A DNA stretch of 15,603 nucleotides from an uncultured Prevotella sp. (GTDB lineage Bacteria > Bacteroidota > Bacteroidia > Bacteroidales > Bacteroidaceae), in NCBI GenBank assembly GCA_937906495.1, contig CALCVT010000051.1:1-15603 (forward strand), given 5' to 3'. Below, piece after piece: positions 1 through 8,044 of the stretch. The notes under the pieces were generated by a model. It was not told the origin of the DNA. It saw only the letters and a program-made list of their open reading frames with translations, and ran no database searches. Made by a program: the position numbers and the translations under genes. The first letter of the stretch is position 1, and each line of letters starts with the position of its first letter.

Positions 1-62
1 GTGTAATGGTAACACTGCAGATTCTGGTCCTGCCTTTCCTGGTTCGAGTCCGGGCACCCCAA
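1..62 (+). tRNA. tRNA-Gln (anticodon CTG), 5' end cut by window edge
   Basis: The window opens at the D stem (GTGT 1-4 with ACAC 12-15). The anticodon arm is 17-33 with loop TTCTGGT and anticodon CTG at 24-26, giving glutamine. The T arm has loop TTCGAGT with CCTGG/CCGGG stems, followed by the 3' acceptor strand CACCCCA and discriminator A at 62. About nine bases of the 5' acceptor strand and linker lie outside the window. CCA is not encoded. The innermost anticodon-stem pair is an A21:C29 mismatch; the other four pairs are Watson-Crick. Identity rests on the anticodon and overall resemblance to Bacteroidota tRNA-Gln. Confidence 0.9.
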
Positions 63-64
63 CT

Positions 65-101
65 AAAAAGCCAGTTGAACGCAAGTTCGGCTGGCTTTTT
101 T
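65..101 (+). terminator. Rho-independent terminator after tRNA-Gln
   Basis: A continuous hairpin: AAAAAGCCAG (65-74) pairs with CTGGCTTTTT (91-100), two G-U wobbles follow, then GAAC/GTTC closes a GCAA tetraloop (81-84). The 3' arm runs into TTTTTT. The A-rich 5' arm would also allow it to act on the opposite strand. Confidence 0.88.
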
Positions 102-201
102 CGTATCCAAATACCAACCCTATCATTACAGAACAGAAACAGCTACTGCCTAATAAATGGCACACAGCTACAAATTTACGGACAAGAGCTACAAACATTG
201 T

Positions 202-262
202 CCAAAACAGAAACCGGACTCGCAAAGTTTGTGTAACACACATGCCTTACGAGTCCGGTTTC
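202..262 (-). terminator. Hairpin terminator for the leftward metallopeptidase transcript
   Basis: A perfect 13-bp inverted repeat, GAAACCGGACTCG (210-222) and CGAGTCCGGTTTC (250-262), encloses a 27-base loop that holds a smaller TGTG/CACA hairpin. Read leftward, the stem is followed by TGTTTTG, a modest U-rich tail. It lies about 50 bases beyond the metallopeptidase stop codon, which fits a terminator on that strand. There is no T-run on the plus strand. Confidence 0.65.
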
Positions 263-308
263 GTCATAAAAGAACTGCAGAAAGTCTATTCAGCTCCATA
301 ATGTTAAG

Positions 309-989
309 TTAATCGTCGCTCGACGACCCTACCAGTATCATGACATAATAAACCAATGTTGCCAGCGAACTCAAAGCCGCAACCACATAGGTATAGGCAG
401 CTGAACGCAAAGCCGAAACAGCCATTGGCTGATCGTAGTTCGATGTGATGCCTGCACGCTGCAACCAGGCCGTAGCACGACGCGAAGCATCGATTTCAAC
501 AGGCAAAGTTACAAAACTAAAAAGCGTGGTCAGTGCAAAAAGAACAACTCCAACCAACAAGATACCCGGAAAACTATTGACCAACAATATGCCAGCCAAT
601 AACACCCACTGCACCCAATTTGAGGCAAACGACACTACCGGAACCAATGCCGAACGCATAGTTAGCGGTCCGTAGGCCGTGGCATGCTGCACAGCATGAC
701 CACACTCGTGGGCTGCAACAGCAGCAGCCGCTACCGAATTGCCATTATACACTTCGGGCGAAAGGTTAACCGTGCCGTTGGCCGGATTGTAGTGATCGGT
801 AAGATAGCCGGGGGTGCTGACTACCTGCACATTATAGATGCCGTTATCGTGCAACATCTTTTCGGCTACCTCGCGCCCTGTAAGCCCTGAAGCCAAAGGC
901 ACACGCGAAAACTTTTTAAACTTTGAATTAAGGTTTGCCTGCACCAGATAGCTGACAACGGCAATACCGATAAATAAAATCAAATACAT
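309..989 (-). CDS. Neutral zinc metallopeptidase (Zn_peptidase_2 / YugP-like)
   Basis: A 226-residue membrane protein with a zinc-protease signature. Residues 1-18 form an N-terminal membrane segment. The HExxH motif is HECGH at 94-98, inside an alanine-rich helix ending HAVQHA. Two hydrophobic segments follow (about 113-135 and 139-162). The sequence PVEIDASRRA (about 163-172) supplies E165 and D167 in the region where this family's third metal ligand is expected. Length and order match the YugP-like putative neutral zinc metallopeptidases (Pfam Zn_peptidase_2); the physiological substrate of that family is not established. It lies 60 bp downstream of the flippase on the same strand with no good promoter between them, so co-transcription is likely. 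The stop is TAA and the start is the only plausible ATG. Confidence 0.88.
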   Translation of the reverse strand: MYLILFIGIAVVSYLVQANLNSKFKKFSRVPLASGLTGREVAEKMLHDNGIYNVQVVSTPGYLTDHYNPANGTVNLSPEVYNGNSVAAAAVAAHECGHAVQHATAYGPLTMRSALVPVVSFASNWVQWVLLAGILLVNSFPGILLVGVVLFALTTLFSFVTLPVEIDASRRATAWLQRAGITSNYDQPMAVSALRSAAYTYVVAALSSLATLVYYVMILVGSSSDD

Positions 990-1049
990 AGATAAGTAGA
1001 ATTGATAGAATGATTTACTAACTAAAAAAACGTTGACCGCCCTATTGTC

Positions 1050-2513
1050 TTAATGCGCACCGCCGCGTTGAAACTTGGAACGGACAAACTCCATACACTC
1101 GCGCATTATATGTGCACCGAGCAAGCGTAACAGCACAATATATACTGCTGCTGCCACAAACACCTTTATCAACAAGCTAAGAACTAACTGCTCAGCAAAC
1201 CCGCGGGCAGCCAACCAGGCTAGTGCCATAGCTACCGAGGCTAAAAGAGCAAACGGAAGTATGTCGCGCAATGCATGAACCAACGACAGGCCTATCAGGC
1301 GATGCACAAAATAGTGCCACACCAGCAACCAAAGCGTATTGGCCACCACGTAAGCTATAACCATGGTTCGCACGCCAAAGGGATGCAATAACACAAGTAG
1401 CAACAACTGTACCACACAAAGCGTCACAGTGTTCCACATATACACATTACTCTTACCTTGACTCACCACAAAGTTAGCATAAAGCGATACCACGGGCACA
1501 AATGCTCCGCCTATGCAAAGCAACTGCATCAACTCAGCACTGGGCAGCCATTTATCTGTAATGGCTATGGTTATGAACTCAGGAGCCACAAGTGCCAGCC
1601 CGAATAGCGCCGGACACGACAAAAAGGCGGTCAGACGCAACATTTTTCGAAACACCTGCTGCATACGCTCAGGTTCTTGATACGAAAGACGGGCAAAAAG
1701 CGGCTGCGTCACACTCCACACCATACCGGTAAGCATCGTGTAGCCCATACCAGTCCACTTGTTGGCTTGATTATAATAGCCCACGGTGCGCTCACCGTAT
1801 AAACGGCCAAAAAATATGCTGAAGATATTGTTATTGATATGCGTAAATATATTGGTAGCCAACAGGCGCAAACTGAAAGCAAGCATGCCGCGCAAAGGCT
1901 TAAAGTCAATGTGCCACGTGGGATGCCATTCTGAATACCACCAACTGCCCACCGTGAGCATAAAGCAAAACACCAGGTTTTGCACAGCTATACCCCAATA
2001 GGCAAATCCCTGCCAGGCAAGCACCACACCCGTAAGCCCCGATACAACCAGTGCTACAACCGAAAGTAATGCCGTTTCGCGCACACGCATATTACGAAAC
2101 AGCCAGGCACGGGGAGCTGTATTGAATGCTGAAATCACAAAACTCAAAAAACTGAGCCGCGACAGAGGTATCAGTTCCGGCTGACGAAACCAAGCTGCTA
2201 TTAAAGGTGCGGCACAGAAAAGAACTGCATAAACCGTCAGGCTGCAACACACGTTAAACCAGAAAACGGCATTATAGTCGGCCGCAGAAACCGTTTGCTT
2301 GCGGTTGAGTCCGGAAATAAAGCCGCTCTCCTGCAATGCCGAGGCTATCAGCGTAAAAATAGTAAGCATGCCCACCATGCCGTAGTCGGCAGGCGAGAGC
2401 AGGCGGGCCAGAAAGATGCCAAACATCAAGTTGAGCAATTGCTGGGCACCATTGCTTATTCCGCCCCATAACAGGCCACTGGCTGTTTTAGCTTTCAAGT
2501 TCGATTCACTCAT
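1050..2513 (-). CDS. Oligosaccharide flippase / lipopolysaccharide biosynthesis protein (MOP superfamily, Wzx-like)
   Basis: About 487 residues, almost entirely hydrophobic segments of about 20 residues, with a typical family opening (LKAKTASGLLWGGISNGAQQ) and the LARLLSPADYGMVGM pattern after the first helix. This marks the polysaccharide-transporter branch (Polysacc_synt_3-like) of the MOP superfamily, inner-membrane proteins that flip lipid-linked sugars. The actual sugar is unknown; no glycosyltransferases or polymerase are visible nearby. The frame is open to an ATG at 2531, but the ATG at 2513 is preferred. It gives the usual N-terminus, and a Bacteroidota -7 box overlaps the extra codons, so a transcript from that promoter could not include the upstream ATG. 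The metallopeptidase follows 60 bp downstream. Confidence 0.88.
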   Translation of the reverse strand: MSESNLKAKTASGLLWGGISNGAQQLLNLMFGIFLARLLSPADYGMVGMLTIFTLIASALQESGFISGLNRKQTVSAADYNAVFWFNVCCSLTVYAVLFCAAPLIAAWFRQPELIPLSRLSFLSFVISAFNTAPRAWLFRNMRVRETALLSVVALVVSGLTGVVLAWQGFAYWGIAVQNLVFCFMLTVGSWWYSEWHPTWHIDFKPLRGMLAFSLRLLATNIFTHINNNIFSIFFGRLYGERTVGYYNQANKWTGMGYTMLTGMVWSVTQPLFARLSYQEPERMQQVFRKMLRLTAFLSCPALFGLALVAPEFITIAITDKWLPSAELMQLLCIGGAFVPVVSLYANFVVSQGKSNVYMWNTVTLCVVQLLLLVLLHPFGVRTMVIAYVVANTLWLLVWHYFVHRLIGLSLVHALRDILPFALLASVAMALAWLAARGFAEQLVLSLLIKVFVAAAVYIVLLRLLGAHIMRECMEFVRSKFQRGGAH

Positions 2514-2518
2514 GGCTG

Positions 2519-2526
2519 CAAAGTTA
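2519..2526 (-). promoter_or_regulatory. -7 box (TAACTTTG) just upstream of the flippase start
   Basis: On the minus strand TAACTTTG matches the Bacteroidota -7 consensus TAnnTTTG exactly and ends five bases before the ATG at 2513. If used, transcription would start at or very near the start codon, giving a leaderless or nearly leaderless mRNA. No TTG is found at the usual spacing for a -33 element, so support is partial. Confidence 0.45.
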
Positions 2527-2531
2527 GCCAT

Positions 2532-3047
2532 TCAGCAACAAACAGCCGGACCACAATTTCACATATTATGTTAAGCGATGGGGCAAAACAAAGCGATTTC
2601 ATACTCAAAATACATATTAAAGCATCTTTCCGGATTACGGCACAAAGGCCAAGTCTCCTGATACACCCTACACCCAAACTCCTCAAGCCTTATACTAACG
2701 CTTATTATCCCCAACAAAAACATTCGTTAATAGTACTCCAACAACAAATGCCCCAATCCGACCAACTATAAAGGGTGTAAAATATTTAACAAGGCATGTT
2801 AATCCTTTTACACCTCGCTTTAAAACACAGCAGGCTGCAGACATAATTCATTGCAGTCCGACCTATGTAACATACAGCGTAAATACAATATTCAACAGCC
2901 CCAATATTTTAACGCAACCAGCACAAAAGTCAGCACGCAAAGCCTGCAAAGTATCCCCATGCCAGTCTCAACCATCAGGTCCAGCCACTTTATATAACTG
3001 AAAGTGCAAAAATAACGGCACGGCATACGCGTCTGAAAGTTTTTTTG
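2532..3047. other. Gene-poor intergenic stretch
   Basis: Lies between the divergent flippase and corA units. Open frames here (for example 2568-2771 plus, and one spanning 2892-3290 minus) have no recognisable protein character and no initiation context. Besides the 2774-2814 hairpin and a short CACTTT/AAAGTG repeat (2986-2991 with 3001-3006), a lone -7-like box TATTTTTG sits on the minus strand at 3007-3014 with no gene behind it. I see no tRNA or rRNA. Confidence 0.6.
2774..2814. repeat. Isolated 9-bp inverted repeat with nested stem
   Basis: GGTGTAAAA (2774-2782) pairs perfectly with TTTTACACC (2806-2814). Inside, TTAAC (2786-2790) pairs with GTTAA (2798-2802) around the loop AAGGCAT, separated from the outer stem by a 3x3 internal loop. 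No T-run follows on either strand, so it is not a normal terminator. It could be an operator, part of a small RNA, or a chance structure. Confidence 0.45.
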
Positions 3048-3055
3048 TACTTTTG
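3048..3055 (+). promoter_or_regulatory. -7 box (TACTTTTG) for corA
   Basis: Exact match to TAnnTTTG, placed about 164 bases upstream of the corA start, preceded by a T-tract. No TTG lies at the standard -33 distance. Initiation here would give a leader of roughly 155-160 nt. Confidence 0.45.
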
Positions 3056-3120
3056 TCGCGAATAAAAGTATAATATAAACCCACAATGGACGACTATCAC
3101 GCGGAAAGCAACGTTTGATA

Positions 3121-3218
3121 CCGACCGGAAACAGGCTCTCCATACATCGTAAGGCACCGTTTCCTGCCGGACGATGCTTTGTGCAACAAAGGTAAACCGC
3201 CAAGAACCTGTTTTTCTT
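3121..3218 (+). promoter_or_regulatory. Structured 5' leader of corA with competing pairings
   Basis: A hairpin forms from CATCGT (3145-3150) with ACGATG (3171-3176) and GGCA (3153-3156) with TGCC (3165-3168), leaving the loop CCGTTTCC (3157-3164). The upstream segment GGAAACAGG (3127-3135) can pair with all eight loop bases with A3133 bulged, forming a pseudoknot. It can instead pair with CCTGTTTTT (3207-3215), which ends four bases before the corA ATG: seven Watson-Crick pairs plus two G-U. A small CTTTGT/ACAAAG hairpin (3177-3191) lies between. The pairings are read directly from the sequence; regulation is inference. I do not recognise a known riboswitch class. Confidence 0.4.
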
Positions 3219-4145
3219 ATGCGTACTTATTGGAACTATAACAAGACATTGCGGACCATGGAGGAATGGGCACCCGACTGCTGGGTGCAAGTTACTTGTC
3301 CAACGCCCGAAGATGAGGAATACTTGATTAACGAATTGAAGATTCCCGACTACTTTTTGGATGACATCCGAGATAAAGACGAGCGTTCACGCTACGAATA
3401 CGACGAAGGATGGTCGCTGATTATCCTCCGCATTCCCTATGTCAAAGAAGTAGCATCGCGCACCCCGCACACAACCATCCCAATGGGTATCATCCTTAAT
3501 AAAGGTATCTGCGTAACAGTGTGCAATTACGAAACGAACATGATGATTGACTTTGTTTCGTATCAGCAAAAACGCAATCAGGGCTTTACCGACTCCGTCG
3601 ACCTCGTATTCCGCTTGTTCCTCTCGTCAGCCGTATGGTATCTGAAACGTCTGAAACAAATCAACGTACTGATTGAAGAGGCCAAGCGAAACCTTGACCG
3701 GCAAATCGACAACGAAGACCTTATCGGTCTGTCGCGTCTGCAGGACAGCCTGACGTATTTTATCACCTCCATCCGCGGCAACGAAACTCTCCTTTCGAAA
3801 CTGAAGTTCAAGTTGCCGGTCGATGAACTGGATGCCGACTTGATTGAAGACGTAACCATCGAGATGAACCAGGCCCGCGAAACCACCAATATCTACACCA
3901 ACATTCTTGACTCTACAATGGAAACTTACGCCAGCATCATTAACAACAATATGGCAGGCGTAATGAAACAGATGACATCGGTATCGATTATCCTCATGTT
4001 TCCCACGCTCATAGCAAGTATATTCGGTATGAACCTCATTAGCGGACTCGAAGAGTGCTGGTGGGGATTTCCGTTGGTATTCATCCTCTCTATCGTGATA
4101 ACCGGCCTGTTTTACGGGCTTTTCAGATGGAAAACGTGGATTTAG
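3219..4145 (+). CDS. corA: Magnesium/cobalt transporter CorA family protein
   Basis: A 308-residue CorA-type channel for Mg2+ (possibly also Co2+ or Ni2+) in the inner membrane. The N-terminal two thirds is the acidic cytoplasmic domain (CPTPEDEEYLINELKIP, then DDIRDKDERSRYEYDEG), followed by the long helical region. The C-terminus has two membrane segments. The first ends in the signature GMN (IFGMNLISG, bases about 4021-4047), and the second is FPLVFILSIVITGLFYGLF, followed by a short basic tail. The frame is open to an earlier ATG at 3174, but the ATG at 3219 gives the usual family N-terminus (MRTYWNY...). The 45 bases between would otherwise encode an unusual leader. The stop is TAG, showing that TAG terminates in this genome. 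The gene appears monocistronic or leads into the DUF349 gene 170 bp downstream. Confidence 0.92.
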   Translation: MRTYWNYNKTLRTMEEWAPDCWVQVTCPTPEDEEYLINELKIPDYFLDDIRDKDERSRYEYDEGWSLIILRIPYVKEVASRTPHTTIPMGIILNKGICVTVCNYETNMMIDFVSYQQKRNQGFTDSVDLVFRLFLSSAVWYLKRLKQINVLIEEAKRNLDRQIDNEDLIGLSRLQDSLTYFITSIRGNETLLSKLKFKLPVDELDADLIEDVTIEMNQARETTNIYTNILDSTMETYASIINNNMAGVMKQMTSVSIILMFPTLIASIFGMNLISGLEECWWGFPLVFILSIVITGLFYGLFRWKTWI

Positions 4146-4175
4146 ACACACCGACCAGAAATTATTAACGAAATG

Positions 4176-4207
4176 TTTGGTCAATAACAGAAAAATAACT
4201 TCATTTG
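4176..4207 (+). promoter_or_regulatory. Possible promoter for the DUF349 gene
   Basis: TTTG (4176-4179), a 20-base spacer, then TTCATTTG (4200-4207), which differs from the -7 consensus TAnnTTTG at one position. Spacing is correct for Bacteroidota. It would give a leader of about 100 nt. A second, weaker TATCTTTTG follows at about 4221-4229. Confidence 0.35.
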
Positions 4208-4315
4208 CTACCGCAATTCTATCTTTTGATAAACCCTTGCATTTGATTATCCGGGAGTGCAGCACAAGGGCCCAAAGCGCTAATGCACTCTATAACTGAC
4301 CCTATCCTAATGATA

Positions 4316-6181
4316 ATGGACGAAATTAAAAACACTACCGAAGTGGAAGAAACGAATCTGGAAGCCAATCAGAATGAAATCCAGGCCGCCAATGAGAACG
4401 ACACTGTAGAAACGGCTGCCAACGAAACTACAACAGCCGAAAATACGGCCGTAAAAACCTCAACCAGCTATCCGCAACCCACCACCAAAACTGAGGTTAT
4501 CGGATTGCTCAAAGAGTTTATCAACAACGGCGGAGAGGTAGAACGAAACCGCATTGAATACCTTAAAATGCTTTACTACCGCTTCCATAACGCTGAGGTA
4601 GTGGCTGCACGCGACAAATTTGTTGAAGAGGGTGGAAAAGCAGAAGATTTTATGCCTGCACCTGATACCAATGAGCAGGAATTTAAAGAGCAGCTTACCA
4701 TCCTGAGAGAACTCAGAAGCAAAGCAGCCGAAGAACTCGAAAAGGAAAAACAAGAAAACTTGAAGCGCAAGCAGGAAATCATTGACCGTATCAAAGAATT
4801 GGCTGCTACTCCCGAAGAGGCAGACAAGGGCTACGACGAAGTGAAGAAACTGCAAACTGAATGGAAGGAACTCAAACTTGTTCCTGCCGAAAACGCTACA
4901 GAACTCTGGAAGAACTACCAGCTCTACGTAGAACAATTCTACGACCAGCTCAAACTCAACCACGAGATGAGAGCTTACGACTTCAAGAAAAACCTGGAAA
5001 TGAAAACGCATCTCTGCGAAGCTGCCGAAAAACTGGCTGAAGTAGAGGATGTTATATCTGCTTTCCACCAACTGCAGAACCTACACCAGGAATTCCGCGA
5101 GGTAGGCCCCGTTGCCAAAGAACTGCGCGACGAAATATGGAAACGCTTTAAAGATGCCTCTACACTGATTAACAAGCGTCATCAAGACCACTTTGAAGCT
5201 ATTAAGGCACGCGAAGAGGCTAACCTGCAAAAGAAAACCGAACTCTGCGAAAAGGTTGAGAACATCGACTTTGACAAACTCAAAACCTACGCGCAGTGGG
5301 ACGAAATGACCAAGCAGATTCTGGCCTTCCAAAACGATTGGAAAGGTATCGGCTTTACACCCCGCAAAGCAAACAACGAAATTTTTGAACGTTTCCGCAT
5401 GGCCTGCGATCGCTTCTTCCAGGCTAAAACAACCTACTTTAAGGCTAACCGCGAGAAACTCAACGCTAACTTAGCTGCCAAAACAGCCCTCATCGAACAG
5501 GCAGAGGCTCTTAAAGAAAGCACCGACTGGGCACAGACTACCAACAAGTATGTCGACTTGCAGAAACAATGGAAAGCTATCGGACCCGTTGCACACAAAA
5601 TGTCGGATGCCATTTGGAAACGCTTCAACGATGCGTGCAACTACTTCTTTGATAAAAAGAACGAAGCCAACCAAAGCCAACGCAAGGAGGAAGAAGCTAA
5701 TCTCGAACTGAAAAAAGCGGTGATTGCCGAACTTGAAAAATTGGTGGAAACTCCTGCCGAAAACCAATTGCAAGCTATACGCGACCTGCAAGCACGCTGG
5801 AACGAAATCGGACACGTACCCTTTAGCAAAAAGGAAAAGATGTACACTCGCTACCGCGCACTCTGCGACAAAATTTACGAAGCGCTGCACCAGTCGAACG
5901 GACGTCGCCGCATGGACCGCTTCCGTCGCAACGTAGCTGAGAAGGGTGGCAACGAATTAGTACGCGAACGCATTAAACTTCAAACCAGTTACGATGCCAA
6001 AAAGCAGGAAATTCAAAACTACGAAACGAACTTGAGCTTTATTCGCACCGGTTCGAAAAAAGGAAACTCGCTGCTCCAAGACATTGAAAAGAAGATTGAA
6101 CGCTTGAAAACCGAACTCGCAGAAATCCAAACTAAGATTGATGCCGTAAAAGAGAAAATTCAAGCCGAAACTTCGAAATAA
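4316..6181 (+). CDS. DUF349 domain-containing protein with five repeats
   Basis: About 621 residues, highly charged, no signal peptide or membrane segment, so probably cytoplasmic. The N-terminus is a low-complexity acidic and Asn/Thr-rich stretch. The core has five DUF349-type repeats of roughly 70-80 residues, each with a W/F-(K/R/N)-x-(I/L/V)-(G/K) core then an aromatic/basic helix. Cores begin near bases 4863 (WKELKLVP), 5093 (FREVGPV), 5336 (WKGIGFTP), 5570 (WKAIGPVAH) and 5798 (WNEIGHVP). Repeats 2 and 4 share the IWKRF motif. The C-terminus (about 5960 to the end) is a predicted coiled coil (KKIERLKTELAEIQTKID). DUF349 has no firmly established biochemical role. The frame is open to 4283, and ATGs at 4283, 4310 and 4316 all lack Shine-Dalgarno sequences; 4316 is chosen because the acidic repeat protein starts cleanly there (MDEIKNTTEVEE). 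Confidence 0.85.
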   Translation: MDEIKNTTEVEETNLEANQNEIQAANENDTVETAANETTTAENTAVKTSTSYPQPTTKTEVIGLLKEFINNGGEVERNRIEYLKMLYYRFHNAEVVAARDKFVEEGGKAEDFMPAPDTNEQEFKEQLTILRELRSKAAEELEKEKQENLKRKQEIIDRIKELAATPEEADKGYDEVKKLQTEWKELKLVPAENATELWKNYQLYVEQFYDQLKLNHEMRAYDFKKNLEMKTHLCEAAEKLAEVEDVISAFHQLQNLHQEFREVGPVAKELRDEIWKRFKDASTLINKRHQDHFEAIKAREEANLQKKTELCEKVENIDFDKLKTYAQWDEMTKQILAFQNDWKGIGFTPRKANNEIFERFRMACDRFFQAKTTYFKANREKLNANLAAKTALIEQAEALKESTDWAQTTNKYVDLQKQWKAIGPVAHKMSDAIWKRFNDACNYFFDKKNEANQSQRKEEEANLELKKAVIAELEKLVETPAENQLQAIRDLQARWNEIGHVPFSKKEKMYTRYRALCDKIYEALHQSNGRRRMDRFRRNVAEKGGNELVRERIKLQTSYDAKKQEIQNYETNLSFIRTGSKKGNSLLQDIEKKIERLKTELAEIQTKIDAVKEKIQAETSK

Positions 6182-6293
6182 CTGCATACAGCAAGCAGCA
6201 ACAAGGTGTCACATTATACCATATAAGCCAACACATGCCTAAATACCGGCAATATGAGGCCTTATACACACACTTGATATAAAGCAACAAGGC

Positions 6294-6370
6294 TGTGCAC
6301 CCAAGAGCTGCATGCACACCACCTAAGCACAATGGGAAGGAGGGGCGGAACGTCCTCCTTCTCATTGCTT
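6294..6370 (+). other. Hairpins between the DUF349 gene and gpmI
   Basis: Two stems lie in the 272-base gap. TGTGCA (6294-6299) pairs with TGCACA (6313-6318). A stronger stem pairs AATGGGAAGGAGG (6331-6343) with CCTCCTTCTCATT (6354-6366): 13 bp including one G-U, extended by AAGC/GCTT (6325-6328 with 6367-6370). No U-tract follows, so this is either an atypical terminator for the DUF349 transcript or a leader structure of gpmI. No clear TAnnTTTG box for gpmI was found in the gap. Confidence 0.45.
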
Positions 6371-6453
6371 GCATAAAGTCTGGAACTCTCTGAAACTCAA
6401 CCAGACCCACTTAAACAAACTATTCACATTATTCTATCATATCTCATACGACT

Positions 6454-7989
6454 ATGGCAAAGAAAGCTCTCCTTATGATTCTCGATGGATGGGGAATCGG
6501 AAAACACAACCACGGCGACGTTATCTACGAAACTCCCACTCCGTTTATGGACCACCTCCATGCTGATTACCCGAACTCTGAACTGTTGGCTTCGGGCGAG
6601 AACGTAGGTTTGCCCGACGGTCAGATGGGTAACTCTGAGGTAGGACACCTTAACATCGGTGCCGGACGCATCGTTTACCAAGACCTTGTAAAAATTAACC
6701 GTGCCTGTGCTGATGGTTCCATCATGCAAAACCCCGAAATTGTTTCGGCCTACGAATATGCCAAGAAGAATGGTAAAGGCCTCCACTTGATGGGACTCAC
6801 CTCAACAGGTGGCGTACACTCCTCGCTCGACCATCTTTTTAAACTGGTAGAGATTGCCAAAGAATACGGAGTAGCCGACAAAACCTTTGTTCACTGCTTT
6901 ATGGACGGACGCGACACCGATCCCAAAAGCGGTAAAGGCTTTATCGAACAGTTACAGCAGGTATGCGATGACAATGGTGCCCACATCGCTTCGATTATCG
7001 GACGCTTCTATGCCATGGACCGCGATAAGCGCTGGAACCGCGTGAAGATTGCATATGACCAACTGGTCGAAGGCAAGGGACGCCAGGTTACTAACATGGC
7101 CGAAGGCGTGCAAAGTTGCTACGACTCCGATTCAGAAGAGCACAAAAACACGGACGAATTCATGGAACCCCTCGTTAACGCGAATGTTGACGGACGCATC
7201 AAGGAAGGCGACGTGGTTATCTTCTTTAACTACCGCAATGACCGTGCAAAGGAATTGACCATAGTTCTTACCCAGCAGGATATGCCTGAAGAAGGCATGC
7301 ACACCATTCCTGGACTGCAATACTACTGCATGACTCCCTACGACGCATCGTTCCAGGGCGTACACATCCTCTTCCCCAAAGAGAATGTAGAAAACACCTT
7401 GGGCGAATACCTTGCAGCAAAAGGACTTAAGCAGTTGCACACAGCCGAAACTGAAAAGTATGCTCACGTTACCTTCTTCTTTAACGGTGGACGCGAAACT
7501 CCCTATGAAGGCGAAGAACGCATTCTCGTAGCATCACCCAAAGTAGCTACTTACGACCTGCAGCCCGAAATGTCGGCGTTCGAAGTGAAAGATAAACTTG
7601 TTGCAGCCATCAAGGAGAACAAGTACGACTTTATCGTAGTAAACTTTGCTAATGGCGACATGGTAGGACACACTGGTATCTACCAAGCCATCGAAAAGGC
7701 TGTAAAGGCTGTTGATGCCTGCGTTAAAGACGTTGTTACCGCTGCTAACGAAACTGGCTACGAAACAATCATCATTGCCGACCATGGCAACGCTGACAAT
7801 GCCATTAACGAAGACGGCACCCCCAATACCGCACACTCGCTCAACCCCGTTCCCTTTATCTATGTAACTGAGAACAAGCAAGCCAAGGTTAAGAATGGTG
7901 TGCTGGCAGACGTTGCCCCCTCTATCCTCCACATCATGGGACTTGAACAGCCCAAGGAAATGACAGGTAAAAACCTGATTGAGGACTAA
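6454..7989 (+). CDS. gpmI: 2,3-bisphosphoglycerate-independent phosphoglycerate mutase
   Basis: A 511-residue cytoplasmic glycolytic enzyme interconverting 3- and 2-phosphoglycerate through a phosphoserine intermediate with two Mn2+ ions. Catalytic residues are all present: D11 in LDGWG, nucleophile S61 in GNSEVGHLNIG, H122 in VHSSLDH, the DGRDTDP substrate loop (151-157), D402 and H406 in NGDMVGHTG, D443 and H444 in ADHGNAD, and H461 in NTAHS. By memory of the Geobacillus stearothermophilus enzyme, these sit one residue lower in numbering throughout, as expected for a full-length orthologue. Length is normal (about 510). The start MAKKALLMILDGWG is the standard family start. A strong terminator follows. 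Confidence 0.97.
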   Translation: MAKKALLMILDGWGIGKHNHGDVIYETPTPFMDHLHADYPNSELLASGENVGLPDGQMGNSEVGHLNIGAGRIVYQDLVKINRACADGSIMQNPEIVSAYEYAKKNGKGLHLMGLTSTGGVHSSLDHLFKLVEIAKEYGVADKTFVHCFMDGRDTDPKSGKGFIEQLQQVCDDNGAHIASIIGRFYAMDRDKRWNRVKIAYDQLVEGKGRQVTNMAEGVQSCYDSDSEEHKNTDEFMEPLVNANVDGRIKEGDVVIFFNYRNDRAKELTIVLTQQDMPEEGMHTIPGLQYYCMTPYDASFQGVHILFPKENVENTLGEYLAAKGLKQLHTAETEKYAHVTFFFNGGRETPYEGEERILVASPKVATYDLQPEMSAFEVKDKLVAAIKENKYDFIVVNFANGDMVGHTGIYQAIEKAVKAVDACVKDVVTAANETGYETIIIADHGNADNAINEDGTPNTAHSLNPVPFIYVTENKQAKVKNGVLADVAPSILHIMGLEQPKEMTGKNLIED

Positions 7990-8044
7990 ACTTCCGTTGA
8001 AGTCAAGTATCCATACGCAAACTTTTCGTTTCAAACTCCCTTAC

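Noticed and set aside
6..236. Open frame starting inside the tRNA
   Set aside because: It runs through the tRNA T arm and the terminator hairpin, so it is not a gene.
45..258. Possible tRNA attachment-site duplication: CGAGTCCGG in the tRNA T arm (45-53) recurs at 250-258
   Set aside because: Only 9 bases are shared, the second copy is part of a 13-bp inverted repeat better explained as a terminator, and no integrase or foreign genes lie between or beside them.
3060..3218. M-box (Mg2+ riboswitch) upstream of corA
   Set aside because: Gene context fits, but I could not align the conserved M-box core; only loose similarity around GGCTCTCCATAC. The leader is reported as an unclassified structure instead.
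2892..3290. Leftward 132-codon open frame across the corA leader and start
   Set aside because: It overlaps the 5' end of corA antisense, its composition is not protein-like for a known family, and it has no promoter or start context.
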